NCBI RefSeq assembly: GCF_000820225.1
Contig: NZ_CDDK01000016.1
Location: 1-61,813 of the forward strand
DNA from: Aeromonas veronii bv. veronii
GTDB lineage: Bacteria > Pseudomonadota > Gammaproteobacteria > Enterobacterales > Aeromonadaceae
Direction of reading: 5' to 3'
Length of the DNA stretch: 61,813 nt
Part shown: positions 39,634-49,344 of the stretch, piece after piece
How positions within the stretch are numbered: the first letter of the stretch is position 1
How the letters are laid out: every line of letters starts with the position of its first letter
Program-made: the position numbers and the translations under genes
The notes under the pieces: generated by a model
Database searches by the model: none
What the model saw: only the letters and a program-made list of their open reading frames with translations
What the model was told of the DNA's origin: nothing

Positions 39634-40563
39634 CTACGACAGCAGGGCCTCCTTGAATTCACCGCGGGCCAGCAGTGCGGCCCCGAATACCCCGGCACTG
39701 TCGCCAAGGGCTGGAGCAATAATGGGGGCACTGAAACGGGGATTAAAGAGGAAGGGCAAAATTGTCTGCCGTCCTGCGCTGTAAAGGCTCTGCACATTGC
39801 CCACCCCACCACCGATGACGATCACATCTGGGTCGAGAATATTGACCACATTGGCCAGCGCCTGACCAAACAGCAGGTGCAGCCGGTCGATGGTGAGCTT
39901 GGCCACATGATCGTGAGCCGTGGCGGCCGCGATTTGGGCAAGCGAGAGGTGGCGCTTGGCCTTGGCCTCGTACCAGGCCTCCAGCGCCGGGCCGCTGATC
40001 AGGGTCTCGACGCAGCCACGCTTGCCGCAGTAGCACTCGGGGCCATCAGGGGAAAGCACGTTGTGGCCCCACTCACCGGCGATGCCGTGGTGGCCGTTGA
40101 GGATCTGGCCGTTGATGACGATGCCGGAGCCGACCCCGGTGCCCATGATGATGCCGAACACCACTTTCGCATCAGGATGGTGCTGGCGCACTGCACCGAG
40201 ATGGGTTTCTGCCAGCGCAAAGCAGTTGGCATCGTTGGCGATCAGCACCGGCACACCCAGCTTGCGCTCCAGATCCTCCTTGAATGGCTTGCCGTTGAGC
40301 TCGGTGGTGTTGCAGTTCTTCATCAGGCCGGTCTGCGGATCCCGCGCCCCCGGCGTGCCCATGCCGATGACGGTCGGACGCTGGCCAATCTTCTCGGCGC
40401 ACTGCGCTACCAGCTTGGCGATCTGGCCAATCATATGGTCATAACCGCCAGCCCGCTCGGTGGGGATGCGGTGGCGCAGCAGCACCTCGTCGCCCTCCAG
40501 CACCACGCATTCACACTTGGTACCGCCAAGATCGATACCCCAATCCAGTGACTTGCTGCTCAT
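39634..40563 (-). CDS. ROK-family sugar kinase (fructokinase-like)
   Basis: A 309-residue ROK kinase. It has the ATP phosphate loop WGIDLGGTKCE, the sugar-site IANDANCFALAE, FGIIMGTGVGSGI, and the zinc motif GEWGHN...CYCGKRGCVETLISGPALE. It resembles E. coli Mak (fructokinase) along most of its length, but ROK substrates (fructose, glucose, N-acetylhexosamines) cannot be told apart from sequence alone. CAGGAGG precedes the ATG. It lies 60 bases upstream of epd in the same direction, so it may share a transcript. Confidence 0.82.
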   Translation of the reverse strand: MSSKSLDWGIDLGGTKCECVVLEGDEVLLRHRIPTERAGGYDHMIGQIAKLVAQCAEKIGQRPTVIGMGTPGARDPQTGLMKNCNTTELNGKPFKEDLERKLGVPVLIANDANCFALAETHLGAVRQHHPDAKVVFGIIMGTGVGSGIVINGQILNGHHGIAGEWGHNVLSPDGPECYCGKRGCVETLISGPALEAWYEAKAKRHLSLAQIAAATAHDHVAKLTIDRLHLLFGQALANVVNILDPDVIVIGGGVGNVQSLYSAGRQTILPFLFNPRFSAPIIAPALGDSAGVFGAALLARGEFKEALLS

Positions 40564-40609
40564 CTTGCCTCCTGCACTGGCGCCACGCTCTCGTGTCGCA
40601 GCGCCATTC

Positions 40610-40639
40610 TTTAATGTAAAACGGGGCCTTGCGGCCCCG
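40610..40639 (-). terminator. Terminator after hemE
   Basis: CGGGGCC (40622-40628) pairs with GGCCCCG (40633-40639) around TTGC. On the minus strand it is followed by TTTTACATT, just past the hemE stop. Confidence 0.75.
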
Positions 40640-40674
40640 GATATCAAACACACTCTTCTTCTCTCACCCCGGCC

Positions 40675-41742
40675 TTAGCGACCGTGGTACTGGGCGGAGA
40701 GCTCGTGTACCGCGTTGACGAACACACCGGCATGTTCCGGGTTCACATCCTGATGGATGCCGTGACCCAGGTTGAATACATGGCCATTGCCGTGACCGAA
40801 ACCGGCCAGGATGGAGGCGACCTCTTCACGGATGCGAGCCGGGGTCGCGTAGAGCATGGAGGGATCCATGTTGCCCTGCAGCGCCACCTTGTCACCGACC
40901 CGACGCTTGGCGTCGGCAATGTCGGTGGTCCAGTCCAGACCCAGCGCATCGCAACCGGTGGCGGCGATCTGCTCCAGCCACTGACCGCCGTTCTTGGTAA
41001 ACAGGGTGACCGGCACGCGGCGACCGTCGTGCTCGCGGATCAGGCCATCGACAATCTTGTGCATGTACTGCAGGGAGAAATCGCGGTAATCGCGAGGGGT
41101 GAGCACGCCGCCCCAGGTGTCGAACACCATGACAGCCTGCGCACCCGCCTTGATCTGGGCGTTGAGATAGCTAATCACGCTGTCGGCCAGCTTGTCGAGC
41201 AGCAGGTGCAGGGTTTGCGGCTCTGCGTACATCATCTGCTTGATCTTGGTGAATGCCTTGGAGCTGCCCCCCTCCACCATGTAGGTGGCCAGGGTCCATG
41301 GGCTGCCGGAGAAACCGATCAGCGGCACTTCGCCCTTCAGCTCGCGGCGGATGGTGCGCACCGCGTTCATCACGTAGCCCAGCTCATCTTCCGGATCCGG
41401 AATGGGCAGCGCCTGCACATCGGCCATGGAGGTGATCGGGCGCTCGAAGCGCGGGCCTTCACCCTGCTCGAAGTAGAGACCCAGCCCCATGGCATCGGGC
41501 ACGGTCAGGATGTCGGAGAAGAGGATGGCGGCATCGAGCGGGTAGCGGCGCAGCGGCTGCAGGGTGACTTCACAGGCCAGCTCGGCATTGCGGCACAGGG
41601 ACATGAAATCCCCCGCCTGGGCGCGAGTCGCCTTGTATTCCGGCAGATAACGGCCAGCCTGGCGCATCATCCATACCGGGGTCATGTCTACATCCTGACG
41701 CAGCAGGGCGCGCAGGTATCGATCGTTCTTCAGCTCTTTCAT
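40675..41742 (-). CDS. hemE: Uroporphyrinogen decarboxylase
   Basis: A 355-residue TIM-barrel enzyme of haem synthesis that decarboxylates uroporphyrinogen III to coproporphyrinogen III. The N-terminal signature [20 protein letters not shown] is present, followed by [17 protein letters not shown] with the catalytic Asp, [16 protein letters not shown], and the C-terminal [15 protein letters not shown]. The start at 41742 ([16 protein letters not shown]) is that of E. coli; the longer frame has no support. It lies downstream of nudC, as in E. coli. Confidence 0.97.
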   Translation of the reverse strand: MKELKNDRYLRALLRQDVDMTPVWMMRQAGRYLPEYKATRAQAGDFMSLCRNAELACEVTLQPLRRYPLDAAILFSDILTVPDAMGLGLYFEQGEGPRFERPITSMADVQALPIPDPEDELGYVMNAVRTIRRELKGEVPLIGFSGSPWTLATYMVEGGSSKAFTKIKQMMYAEPQTLHLLLDKLADSVISYLNAQIKAGAQAVMVFDTWGGVLTPRDYRDFSLQYMHKIVDGLIREHDGRRVPVTLFTKNGGQWLEQIAATGCDALGLDWTTDIADAKRRVGDKVALQGNMDPSMLYATPARIREEVASILAGFGHGNGHVFNLGHGIHQDVNPEHAGVFVNAVHELSAQYHGR

Positions 41743-41924
41743 CCCAGTTCCCGAGTTCGTATCACGCATAAAATGGCGGCCATAATACCACTTTGCCCAC
41801 CGGATCGGACTGCCCAAAACGTGGCAAATGGACGCGCGGTTGAAAAGATGTGAAGGGGCGCAAACCTGACCGCCCCTCTTGTAACAAGAAGTGCAAAAAG
41901 ATTGGCGAAAAGATAAGCGCCTCG

Positions 41925-42704
41925 TTACCCCTCGCCCGCCAGCGAACGCTCAATCAGCCGCCGGGCGATGGTGCCGTGGGGCGGCAAACGCGGCAAGCGG
42001 TCGGCGGTAAAGAAATCGGCAGCGACCAGTTCGTCATCCTGCACCCGGATTTCGCCGCTCTCGTAGTCGGCGGTAAAGCCCATCATCAGGCTGTGGGGGA
42101 AGGGCCAGGGCTGGCTCGCCACATAGCGCACATTGCGCACCCGGATGCCGCTCTCCTCGAACACCTCCCGCGCCACGCACTGCTCGAGGTTCTCTCCCGC
42201 CTCCACAAAGCCGGCCAGCACGGTATACATGGGATCGTCCGCCTGATAGTGACGGCGATGGGCCGCCAAGAGGATCTCCGGCCCCTTGCGCACCGCCACG
42301 ATAATGCAGGGGGAGATACGCGGATAGGCCGTGTGGCCGAGGTGGCACACCTGCGCCCACTCCCCCGCCTTCGGGGTCATGGGAGCGCCGCACTCGCCGC
42401 AGAAGCGGTGGGTGCGGCGGAAGGTGGCGAGCTGCCAGGCGCGGCCAGCGAGACGAAACCCCTCTTCATCCCCCGCCACCATCAGCTGGCGCAGCGGGCT
42501 CATAGCGCTCGTGTCGGCCTCATCACCCAGATCGAGCAGATAGCAGGGCAGCCCCTGCCACTCATCAAAACGCTCGAAATGGGCGTCAGCCAGCGCTGTG
42601 GGCAGGCACGCTTTACTTCCTTGTGGCACCTCTCCCTGCTGATCGAGCAGTACCAGATGATCGCCCCCCAGCACGAACCAGCGGGCTTGTTCGGTTAATG
42701 ACAT
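41925..42704 (-). CDS. nudC: NAD+ diphosphatase / RNA decapping hydrolase NudC
   Basis: A 259-residue NUDIX enzyme that cleaves NAD(H) and removes NAD caps from RNA. A four-cysteine zinc site starts with FCGECGAPM (second pair altered: [11 protein letters not shown] has one Cys followed by His). The NUDIX box is [23 protein letters not shown], with the NudC-specific [14 protein letters not shown] after it. The replacement of the fourth cysteine by His is noteworthy but compatible with zinc binding. It lies upstream of hemE in the same direction. Confidence 0.92.
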   Translation of the reverse strand: MSLTEQARWFVLGGDHLVLLDQQGEVPQGSKACLPTALADAHFERFDEWQGLPCYLLDLGDEADTSAMSPLRQLMVAGDEEGFRLAGRAWQLATFRRTHRFCGECGAPMTPKAGEWAQVCHLGHTAYPRISPCIIVAVRKGPEILLAAHRRHYQADDPMYTVLAGFVEAGENLEQCVAREVFEESGIRVRNVRYVASQPWPFPHSLMMGFTADYESGEIRVQDDELVAADFFTADRLPRLPPHGTIARRLIERSLAGEG

Positions 42705-42857
42705 CAGATAAACACTCTCGTTAAAACAAAACCCTGGCTACGGCGGGCCCGCCAAGGGGCAAACGCCACGCGAATGGCTCCCATCTTACGACCAGCACGG
42801 GTCGCTGACGACCCCGCTGTGGCCGATTGTCCCATTCGTAAAAAACGGATGGTGCAA

Positions 42858-42882
42858 ATAAAGAGGCCGCCCGAAGGCGGCC
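42858..42882 (-). terminator. Terminator after putA
   Basis: GGCCGCC (42865-42871) pairs with GGCGGCC (42876-42882) around CGAA; on the minus strand it is followed by TCTTTATTTG. It sits about 44 bases past the putA stop. Confidence 0.75.
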
Positions 42883-42925
42883 CGTTGTTATCCGGCATCC
42901 CTTATCCGGCCTCTATCGACGCGGA

Positions 42926-45900
42926 TCAGGCATCGCCCATCGCCAACAGGGAGGCGTTGCCGCCCACCGCCGTAGTGTTGATGGTACGGGTCTTCTCGGT
43001 AACAAACCGCCCGAGATAGTGGGGGCCACCCGCCTTGGGGCCGGTGCCGGAGAGCCCCTGGCCGCCGAACGGCTGCACCCCGACCATGGCGCCGATCTGG
43101 TTGCGGTTGATGTAGACGTTACCGACATTGATGCGGCTCGCCAGCTCTTCGGCGTGGGATTCGTTGCGGCTGTGGATCCCGAGCGTCAGACCGTAGCCGG
43201 TGCCGTTGATGTCGCTGATCACCTTGTCCAGATCCCGGGTGGCGTAGCGCACCACGTGCAGGATGGGGCCGAACTGCTCCTTGGCCAGCTCGCGGATGGA
43301 GCCAATCTCCAGCGCGGTCGGCTGGACGAAGTGTCCCTCCATGGTCGCGGCGGGCATCGGCGCCTGGGCAATCAGGCGAGCTCGCGGGATCATCCGGGCC
43401 AAATGGGCATCCAGCCCCGCCTTGGCATCGGCATCGATCACCGGGCCGACGTCGGTGTTGTGCTCGGCCGGGTTGCCCACTTTCAACTCCTGCATGGCGC
43501 CGGTGAGGATCTCCAGCACCCGCTCGGCAATCTCCTCCTGCAGATAGAGCACCCGCAGGGCCGAGCAGCGCTGACCGGCGCTCTGGAAGGCAGCGCTCAC
43601 CACGTCGCGCACCACCTGCTCCGGCAGGGCGGTGGAGTCGACGATCATGGCGTTCTGACCACCGGTTTCGGCGATGAGCGGCAGGATGGCACCATCGCGC
43701 TGGGCCAGAGTCATGTTGATCAGCTTGGCGATCTCGGTGGAGCCGGTGAAGCAGACGCCGCCGATGCGCGGATCGGCTGTCAACTTGGCCCCCACGGTAG
43801 CACCGTCACCGGGCAACAATTGCAGTACGTCGCCCGGAATACCGGCCTGATGGGCCAGCGTCACCGCCAGATGTGCGATAAGGCCGGTCTGCTCCGCCGG
43901 TTTGGCGATGACGGTATTGCCGGTGGCCAGCGCAGCGGCGATTTGGCCGAGGAAAATCGCCAGCGGGAAGTTCCACGGGCTGATGCAGACAAAGACGCCG
44001 CGCCCCTGCAGGAACAGCTCGTTCTGCTCGCCGGTGTAACCGGGCAGCAGGGTCGCCTGCCCCATCAGGCTGCGGGCCTGCACCGCGTAGTAGCGGCAAA
44101 AATCCACCGCTTCACGCACCTCGTCGATGCCATCTTGCAGCAGCTTGCCCGCCTCGCGGGTACAGAGGGAGACAAACTGCTCGCGGTTCGCTTCCAGCAG
44201 ATCTGCCAGCTTCTCCAGTGCGGCGGCACGCTCGCTCACCGGGGTTTCGCGCCAGCGCGGGAAGGCGGCGTGGGCAGATGCCAAAGCCTGTTCCACCGCC
44301 TGCTCGTCGGCCCAGTGGATCTTGCCGACGGTGAGGCTCACATCCTGCGGGCTCAGCACGGTGCGTGCCTCGCTGCGCTTGAGGGTCTCGCCATCGACGA
44401 TGGGGCCCGCCAGCCACTGCTTGCTCTCCAGCTCTTTCAAGCGGGCGAAGAAGGGGCGCTGGATGGAGAGGATATTCATGTTGACGCCGCTGGAATTCTT
44501 GCGGTCGGTGAAGAGGTTCACCGGCTGCGGAATGCGGTCGTTGGCAAAGCCGGAGTAGCGCTTGAGGGTGCGCAGCGGATGCTCGGCCAGCGAGTCCACC
44601 GGGGTGTTGGGATCCACCAGCTTGTGAACGAAGGAGGTATTGGCCCCGTTCTCCAGCAGGCGGCGCACCAGATAGGGCAGCAGATCCTTATGCGCGCCGA
44701 CCGGCGCATAGATGCGGCAGTGCAGGCCGGGATTGTCGTTCAGCACGGCGTTGTGCAACTCCTCCCCCATGCCGTGCAGACGCTGGAATTCAAACTGGCG
44801 ATCACCCACCATCTCCAGAATGCTGACCACGGTATTGGCGTTGTGGGTGGCGAACTGGGGGGCGATAAAGCCGCGAGTCGGCTCGCTCAGCAGGTAGCGG
44901 GCGCAGGCGAGGTAGGAGATATCGGTACCCGCCTTGCGGGTAAACAGCGGGTAGCCGGGCAGGCCCGCCTGCTGGGCATATTTCAGTTCGCTGTCCCAGT
45001 AGGCGCCTTTTACCAGTCGCACCGGAATGAGGTCACCCTGCTCGCGGGCCAGCGCGGTGAGCCAGCAGAGTACCGGCAGCGCGCGCTTGGAGTAAGCCTG
45101 CACCACCATGCCGAGCTTGCCCCAGCCACGGTTGGCGTCGGAGCGATAGAGCTGCTCGAACAGATCGAGAGAGAGCTCGAGGCGGTCCATCTCTTCGGCA
45201 TCGATGCTGATGGCCACATCCTTGTCGCGGGCGAGACGCACCAACCCCACCAGCCGCTCGCACATTTCGCCGAGCACCCGCTCGCGGTTGGCCACGTCAT
45301 AGCGCGGATGGAGCGCCGAAAGCTTGATGGAGATGGAGGGGGCCGGGCCGCCGTCGCTGATCCGCTCGTTGCCCACCGCCTCGATGGCGTTGCGGTAATC
45401 AGTTAGATACTTGTCGGCATCCTGCATGGTCAGCGCCGATTCGCCCAGCATGTCGTAGGTGTGGGTGTAGCCCAGCTCGCGGGATTTGCGGCTCGCCTTG
45501 AGCGCCTCCTTCATGTCGCGCCCCAGCACGAACTGCTTGCCCATGATCTTCATGGCGGCATACATGGCGGAGCGCACCACCGGCTCCCCCAGCTTGTTGA
45601 CCATGCGCCCCAGCAGGTTGGCCGGGTTGCCGTCGAGCTTCTTGTCGAGCTTGATGATCTTGCCGGTCAGCATCAGCCCCCAGGTGGAGGCGTTGACCAG
45701 GGTAGAGTCGCTTTTGCGGAAATGGGAGGACCAGTTGGCGCCGGAGAGCTTGTCCTTGATCAGGGCGTCGGCGGTCTCGGCATCGGGAATGCGCAGCAGC
45801 GCCTCGGCCAGACACATCAGGATAATCCCCTCCTGGGTATCCAGGCTGTACTCCTGCAGGAAGGCGTCGATACCGTCACCGGAGCCGCTCTCCTTGCGCA

Positions 45901-46090
45901 CCTTGGTCACCAGAGTACGGGCACGCTGGGTCACCTGCTCCAGCGAGGCGCCATCCCCCGGCAGCATGGCCGACAGTTCGGCCAGATAGGCATTTTCATC
46001 CACCACGTAGTTCTGGGTGATGGCTTCGCGCAGGGCGGCCAGATCGGAGGGGATATAGTCAGCGGCAAGCACTTGAGTAGCTTTGAACAT
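42926..46090 (-). CDS. putA: Bifunctional proline dehydrogenase / L-glutamate gamma-semialdehyde dehydrogenase PutA
   Basis: A 1054-residue enzyme that oxidises proline to glutamate with FAD then NAD. The proline-dehydrogenase barrel spans about 75-480 (ALLRIPDAETADALIKDK, SIKLSALHPRYD, VRLVKGAYWDSELK). The aldehyde-dehydrogenase domain (about 540-1050) includes ISPWNFPLAIFLGQIAAALATGN, FTGSTEIA and the catalytic Cys in SAGQRCSALRVLYLQ. It lacks the N-terminal ribbon-helix-helix DNA-binding domain of E. coli PutA, so it cannot autoregulate. No putP is nearby. The start at 46090 (MFKATQVLAAD) has GGAAG upstream. Confidence 0.95.
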   Translation of the reverse strand: MFKATQVLAADYIPSDLAALREAITQNYVVDENAYLAELSAMLPGDGASLEQVTQRARTLVTKVRKESGSGDGIDAFLQEYSLDTQEGIILMCLAEALLRIPDAETADALIKDKLSGANWSSHFRKSDSTLVNASTWGLMLTGKIIKLDKKLDGNPANLLGRMVNKLGEPVVRSAMYAAMKIMGKQFVLGRDMKEALKASRKSRELGYTHTYDMLGESALTMQDADKYLTDYRNAIEAVGNERISDGGPAPSISIKLSALHPRYDVANRERVLGEMCERLVGLVRLARDKDVAISIDAEEMDRLELSLDLFEQLYRSDANRGWGKLGMVVQAYSKRALPVLCWLTALAREQGDLIPVRLVKGAYWDSELKYAQQAGLPGYPLFTRKAGTDISYLACARYLLSEPTRGFIAPQFATHNANTVVSILEMVGDRQFEFQRLHGMGEELHNAVLNDNPGLHCRIYAPVGAHKDLLPYLVRRLLENGANTSFVHKLVDPNTPVDSLAEHPLRTLKRYSGFANDRIPQPVNLFTDRKNSSGVNMNILSIQRPFFARLKELESKQWLAGPIVDGETLKRSEARTVLSPQDVSLTVGKIHWADEQAVEQALASAHAAFPRWRETPVSERAAALEKLADLLEANREQFVSLCTREAGKLLQDGIDEVREAVDFCRYYAVQARSLMGQATLLPGYTGEQNELFLQGRGVFVCISPWNFPLAIFLGQIAAALATGNTVIAKPAEQTGLIAHLAVTLAHQAGIPGDVLQLLPGDGATVGAKLTADPRIGGVCFTGSTEIAKLINMTLAQRDGAILPLIAETGGQNAMIVDSTALPEQVVRDVVSAAFQSAGQRCSALRVLYLQEEIAERVLEILTGAMQELKVGNPAEHNTDVGPVIDADAKAGLDAHLARMIPRARLIAQAPMPAATMEGHFVQPTALEIGSIRELAKEQFGPILHVVRYATRDLDKVISDINGTGYGLTLGIHSRNESHAEELASRINVGNVYINRNQIGAMVGVQPFGGQGLSGTGPKAGGPHYLGRFVTEKTRTINTTAVGGNASLLAMGDA

Positions 46091-46404
46091 ATGGGGTCTT
46101 CCTGTACGCCCTAGGGCTGATATCGACAAAGGCGGACGCGCCGCCGAAACGCCGATAATGTATACAATGTTGCACCCTATATGAAATGAATTTGTTGCCA
46201 TTCTTTAACAAAGATCGCTCATTCACCCCATGAACTCCCTTTTGAAGCCAATACGCCAGCAAGCGTGAGGGTCATCTGACTTCATTTTGTATACGATCTG
46301 CCGCCGCTCTATCGCAAAGCAGCCACGCATTCCGCCCAATACACCCCAAAAAAAGAAGGGCCGCCACGGCGACCCTTCTCAACAATTCATTCAGCCAGAT
46401 GCTG
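46091..46404. other. Noncoding gap between putA and the SH3-domain gene
   Basis: This 314-bp gap has no convincing gene. It holds the putA promoter region, two copies of a GTATAC-centred palindrome (TGTATACA at 46159-46166 and TGTATACG at 46288-46295), and the terminator of the upstream minus-strand gene at 46348-46380. Confidence 0.7.
46348..46380 (-). terminator. Terminator after the ygiM-like gene
   Basis: On the minus strand AGAAGGG-TCGCC pairs with GGCG-GCCCTTCT and is followed by seven T residues, 25 bases after the stop codon. Confidence 0.88.
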
Positions 46405-47010
46405 TCAGTTCATCCAGCGATCGCCGCGGCTGCGACGACGGGGCAGCATGGGCAGCAGGATGCCAAGCAGGATACCGGCACCCACCATGGCGCCACCACG
46501 GATAAACCAGTCCATCTGCATGTCGTGCTCCTGGTTGTCGTAGCTTTGGGTCAGGGCATCATTCTGCTCTTTGAGATTGCTCATCTCCTCACCCTGACTG
46601 ACCAGCTGGGCCTTGAGGGCGGCGATCTCCTTGCTCTGGGCAGCGATCTGACCATCCTTCTCGGTGAAGCGTTTCTCGTTGTCACCGTTAAGGTTCTGCA
46701 GGCGATCTTTAAGCTCATCGCGCTCTTTTTCCACCTGGGGCAGACGCTCGCGCAGGCTGATCTGGCTCTGCAGTTCGCTGTTCTTGATCCACCCCTCGCG
46801 GCCACGACCGTCCACCACCTGGGTGAAACCGGCCTCGCTGTTCACCGCCTTTACCTCCAGCGGTTCACCAGCCTTGACGCTGCCAAGGATCCGGTACTGG
46901 GTACCCGGGCCATTGTGGATATAGGTAAAGATGTTGTCTGAAACATAACGGGTATCGGCCAGTGCCTGTTGGGCACACAAGCAGATCAAAATCCCGAGAA
47001 GGGCGCGCAT
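46405..47010 (-). CDS. YgiM-like SH3-domain membrane protein
   Basis: A protein of 201 residues. A signal peptide (MRALLGILICLCAQQALA) precedes a bacterial SH3 domain (about 19-85: RYVSDNIFTYIHNGPGTQYRILGSVKAGEPLEV... GREGWIKNSEL), then a long coiled coil (about 90-165) and a C-terminal membrane helix (GAMVGAGILLGILLPML) with a basic tail RRRSRGDR. This matches the TIGR04211/YgiM family, periplasmic with inner-membrane anchoring. The function is not established; a cell-wall association is inferred from the SH3 domain. The start at 47010 has a poor ribosome-binding site. Confidence 0.82.
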   Translation of the reverse strand: MRALLGILICLCAQQALADTRYVSDNIFTYIHNGPGTQYRILGSVKAGEPLEVKAVNSEAGFTQVVDGRGREGWIKNSELQSQISLRERLPQVEKERDELKDRLQNLNGDNEKRFTEKDGQIAAQSKEIAALKAQLVSQGEEMSNLKEQNDALTQSYDNQEHDMQMDWFIRGGAMVGAGILLGILLPMLPRRRSRGDRWMN

Positions 47011-47156
47011 GGTCGATCGGTTCTCTTTTTCAGGTTTGGACAAGAGGTTGAATGTTAAGCCGCCAGCAGGTTAAAGGACAAGCGAAGAAAAAGCACCTCC
47101 CCCGGATTAAAGAGCGCAGAGTTGCGAGTCACCTCGCAACTTGCCCGTCTGCGGTC

Positions 47157-47909
47157 TCACTTGTTTTTCAGCTCCTGCACCTCGCTGCGCAGGGCGCGGA
47201 TCTCCCGCAGCAGCTCCTCTTGCTGGTTGTTGTAGTGATGGCGCCACTTGTCGGTCTCGCCATCCCCCTTGTTGGGCTGCAAAAACAGGCTGGCCATAAA
47301 ACCGCTGATGGCACCGAACAGACCGACCCCGAACAGGATCAGCAAGCTGGCGACAAACCGCCCCTCCTCGGTCTTGGGCACCAGATCCCCGTAACCCACT
47401 GTCGAGAGGGTCACCAGAGTCCACCAGAACGCGTCATAGGGTGTCTCAATCTGGCTGCCGGGCTGGCCTGACTCAATCCAGTACATGACGCCGGACCCCA
47501 CCCCCAGCAGCAGGAAGAACAGAAACAGGATGCCGGAGAGAGTGGTCTCGTTGCGCTCGCGACGGAACATGGCCCAGAGATCCGGGTGTTCCTTGAACAG
47601 CTGATAGACCCGCCACAGCTGGATCAACCGCGCCCAGCGCAGCTGCTCCGCCATCGGCAGGCTACCCGGCAGATAGATCCAGTTGGCCTTGAAATAGGCC
47701 TTGCGATCGGAGGCCCGGATCCAGCCATAAGCAAAGTGCGCGAGGAAGAAGTAGCAGATCAGACTGTCGAGGTCATAGAAGAGCTGCAGAGTCTGTGGTG
47801 TCAGGCTCTCATGGCCCCACCAGCGGGCCGTCACCAGCACAACCGAGATAATCGACAGAAATGCCATCAGCAGATCCATCGCCCGCAGATGAGTTAAGTG
47901 ATGTCGCAT
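47157..47909 (-). CDS. Voltage-gated-like potassium channel with C-terminal coiled coil
   Basis: A 250-residue inner-membrane channel. Helices lie near 11-28, 43-63 and 145-165. The pore loop has the selectivity filter TLSTVGYGDLVPKT, followed by the inner helix FVASLLILFGVGLFGAISGFMASLF. The voltage-sensor region is reduced: only a weakly basic RWARLIQLWRVYQL remains in place of a regular S4. The tail ends in a coiled coil (QEELLREIRALRSEVQELKNK) that likely tetramerises. GGA precedes the ATG at 47909. It diverges from a chemoreceptor gene 101 bases away. Confidence 0.85.
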   Translation of the reverse strand: MRHHLTHLRAMDLLMAFLSIISVVLVTARWWGHESLTPQTLQLFYDLDSLICYFFLAHFAYGWIRASDRKAYFKANWIYLPGSLPMAEQLRWARLIQLWRVYQLFKEHPDLWAMFRRERNETTLSGILFLFFLLLGVGSGVMYWIESGQPGSQIETPYDAFWWTLVTLSTVGYGDLVPKTEEGRFVASLLILFGVGLFGAISGFMASLFLQPNKGDGETDKWRHHYNNQQEELLREIRALRSEVQELKNK

Positions 47910-48010
47910 ACATTTTCCAACTTTAAGCACAGTGCAAATTAATAAAAGAGAAGATAATGCCGATAGTCCTGAGGGCAAAGGAAAAAACGGCTTTTAAAAG
48001 GAGAATGACA

Positions 48011-49261
48011 ATGCAGCTGAACCTGCTGGAGAAAAGAATGAGCAACATCCGGTTGGTACCCAAAGTGGTGCTGCTGATGGTGTTCAGTACCCTCCTGCTA
48101 CTGACAAAACTCTGGTTTGACGCCAACAATCTGGAAGCGACCCTGCTCAGCGAAGGGCTCGATCCCGCCAAGGCGGATGCGATCTCCAATCGCCTGCTCT
48201 GGACCGGCCTGATGGAGACCGCCATCATGGGGCTGCTGTTCGTGATCCTGCTGCTCACCGGCTCCCGCCTGATGGTCAAGCAGGTGCACTATCTGGTGGG
48301 CCTGCTGGAGCGCTTCGCCAAGCGGGACCTCAGCCACAAGGTACTGCTCAAGTCTCGTGATGAATTCGGTGACATCGCCAAGGCGGTCTCCCACTCGCAG
48401 GAGAATCTCAAAGAGGTGTTTGGCAACCAGCGCGCCGCCTGCAAGGAGCTCAACGACATCGCCTCCCAGGTGACCCTTTGCATGGAAGAGGCCAACGAAG
48501 CGATCAACGAAGAGTTCACCCAGATCGAACAGCTGGCCAGCGCCATGAGCCAGATGGTCGGCGCCATTCGCGAAGTGGCCGCCCATGCGGATCAGGCCTC
48601 TCACGCCACCGCCGAAACCAGCCAGCTGGCGGAAGAGGGGAGCCGCTGCGTCGCCGACACCGTCAGCACCATAGACACCCTCTCCGGCAACATCCAGCGC
48701 TCCGCCACCGTGGTCAACGAAGTAGAGCAGGGGGTCGAGCGCATTGGCTCTGTGGTCGACACTATTCGCGGCATCTCGGAGCAGACCAACCTGCTGGCAC
48801 TGAACGCCGCCATCGAGGCGGCTCGCGCCGGTGAAGCGGGTCGTGGCTTTGCCGTGGTGGCCTCCGAAGTGCGCGAGCTGGCCAACCGGGCTCAGGCCGC
48901 CACCGTCGAGATCCAGAAGATGATCGAACAGCTGCAGGGCAATGCCCATCAGGCTGGCGAGCTGATGGCCCAAAGCGTACAGCAGGCCGACAAGGGGGTG
49001 GAACAGGTGACCCAGGCCGGTACCCAGCTCGCCACCATAGTGCAGCGGGTACAGGGTGTCGCCGACATGAACCGCCACATCGCCGCGGCCTCCGAGCAGC
49101 AGAGCTCGGTCGCCGAAGAGATGCGCGGCAATCTGGAGCAGGTCAAGCAGATCGCCGAAGGCTCCGTCGTGGTGCTGCGCGAACTGCAAGAGGCCTCCGA
49201 ACTGGTCGAGCAGCACAGCAAGGAGCTCGACAGCCAGATCCAGTCCTTCAAACTCGTCTGA
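48011..49261 (+). CDS. Methyl-accepting chemotaxis protein with minimal periplasmic domain
   Basis: A 416-residue receptor. TM1 is about 15-35, TM2 about 64-86, and only about 28 residues lie between them, too few for a ligand-binding domain. A HAMP-like segment follows ([29 protein letters not shown]). The signalling hairpin [40 protein letters not shown] is intact and binds CheA/CheW in this family. There is no C-terminal CheR-tethering pentapeptide. The ATG at 48011 has GGAG 7 bases upstream. The sensed signal may be membrane state or a partner protein. Confidence 0.88.
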   Translation: MQLNLLEKRMSNIRLVPKVVLLMVFSTLLLLTKLWFDANNLEATLLSEGLDPAKADAISNRLLWTGLMETAIMGLLFVILLLTGSRLMVKQVHYLVGLLERFAKRDLSHKVLLKSRDEFGDIAKAVSHSQENLKEVFGNQRAACKELNDIASQVTLCMEEANEAINEEFTQIEQLASAMSQMVGAIREVAAHADQASHATAETSQLAEEGSRCVADTVSTIDTLSGNIQRSATVVNEVEQGVERIGSVVDTIRGISEQTNLLALNAAIEAARAGEAGRGFAVVASEVRELANRAQAATVEIQKMIEQLQGNAHQAGELMAQSVQQADKGVEQVTQAGTQLATIVQRVQGVADMNRHIAAASEQQSSVAEEMRGNLEQVKQIAEGSVVVLRELQEASELVEQHSKELDSQIQSFKLV

Positions 49262-49292
49262 CTGTTTTCATGCCCCAATCCGGTTAGACTGG

Positions 49293-49317
49293 AAGGCCCC
49301 TTGAGGGGGCCTTTCTC
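49293..49317 (+). terminator. Terminator after the chemoreceptor gene
   Basis: AAGGCCCC pairs with GGGGCCTT around a TTGAG loop, followed by TCTCATT, 31 bases past the stop codon. Confidence 0.8.
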
Positions 49318-49344
49318 ATTTCCAGCGCACGGCAAGGAGCCAAT

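Noticed and set aside
41854..41877. Stem AGGGGCG/CGCCCCT between nudC and hemE
   Set aside because: It has a 10-base loop and no T-run on the minus strand; termination there would also separate nudC from hemE without clear support.
43019..45406. 795-residue open frame antisense to putA
   Set aside because: It is fully covered by putA, whose dehydrogenase domains are unmistakable. No ribosome-binding site or family match.
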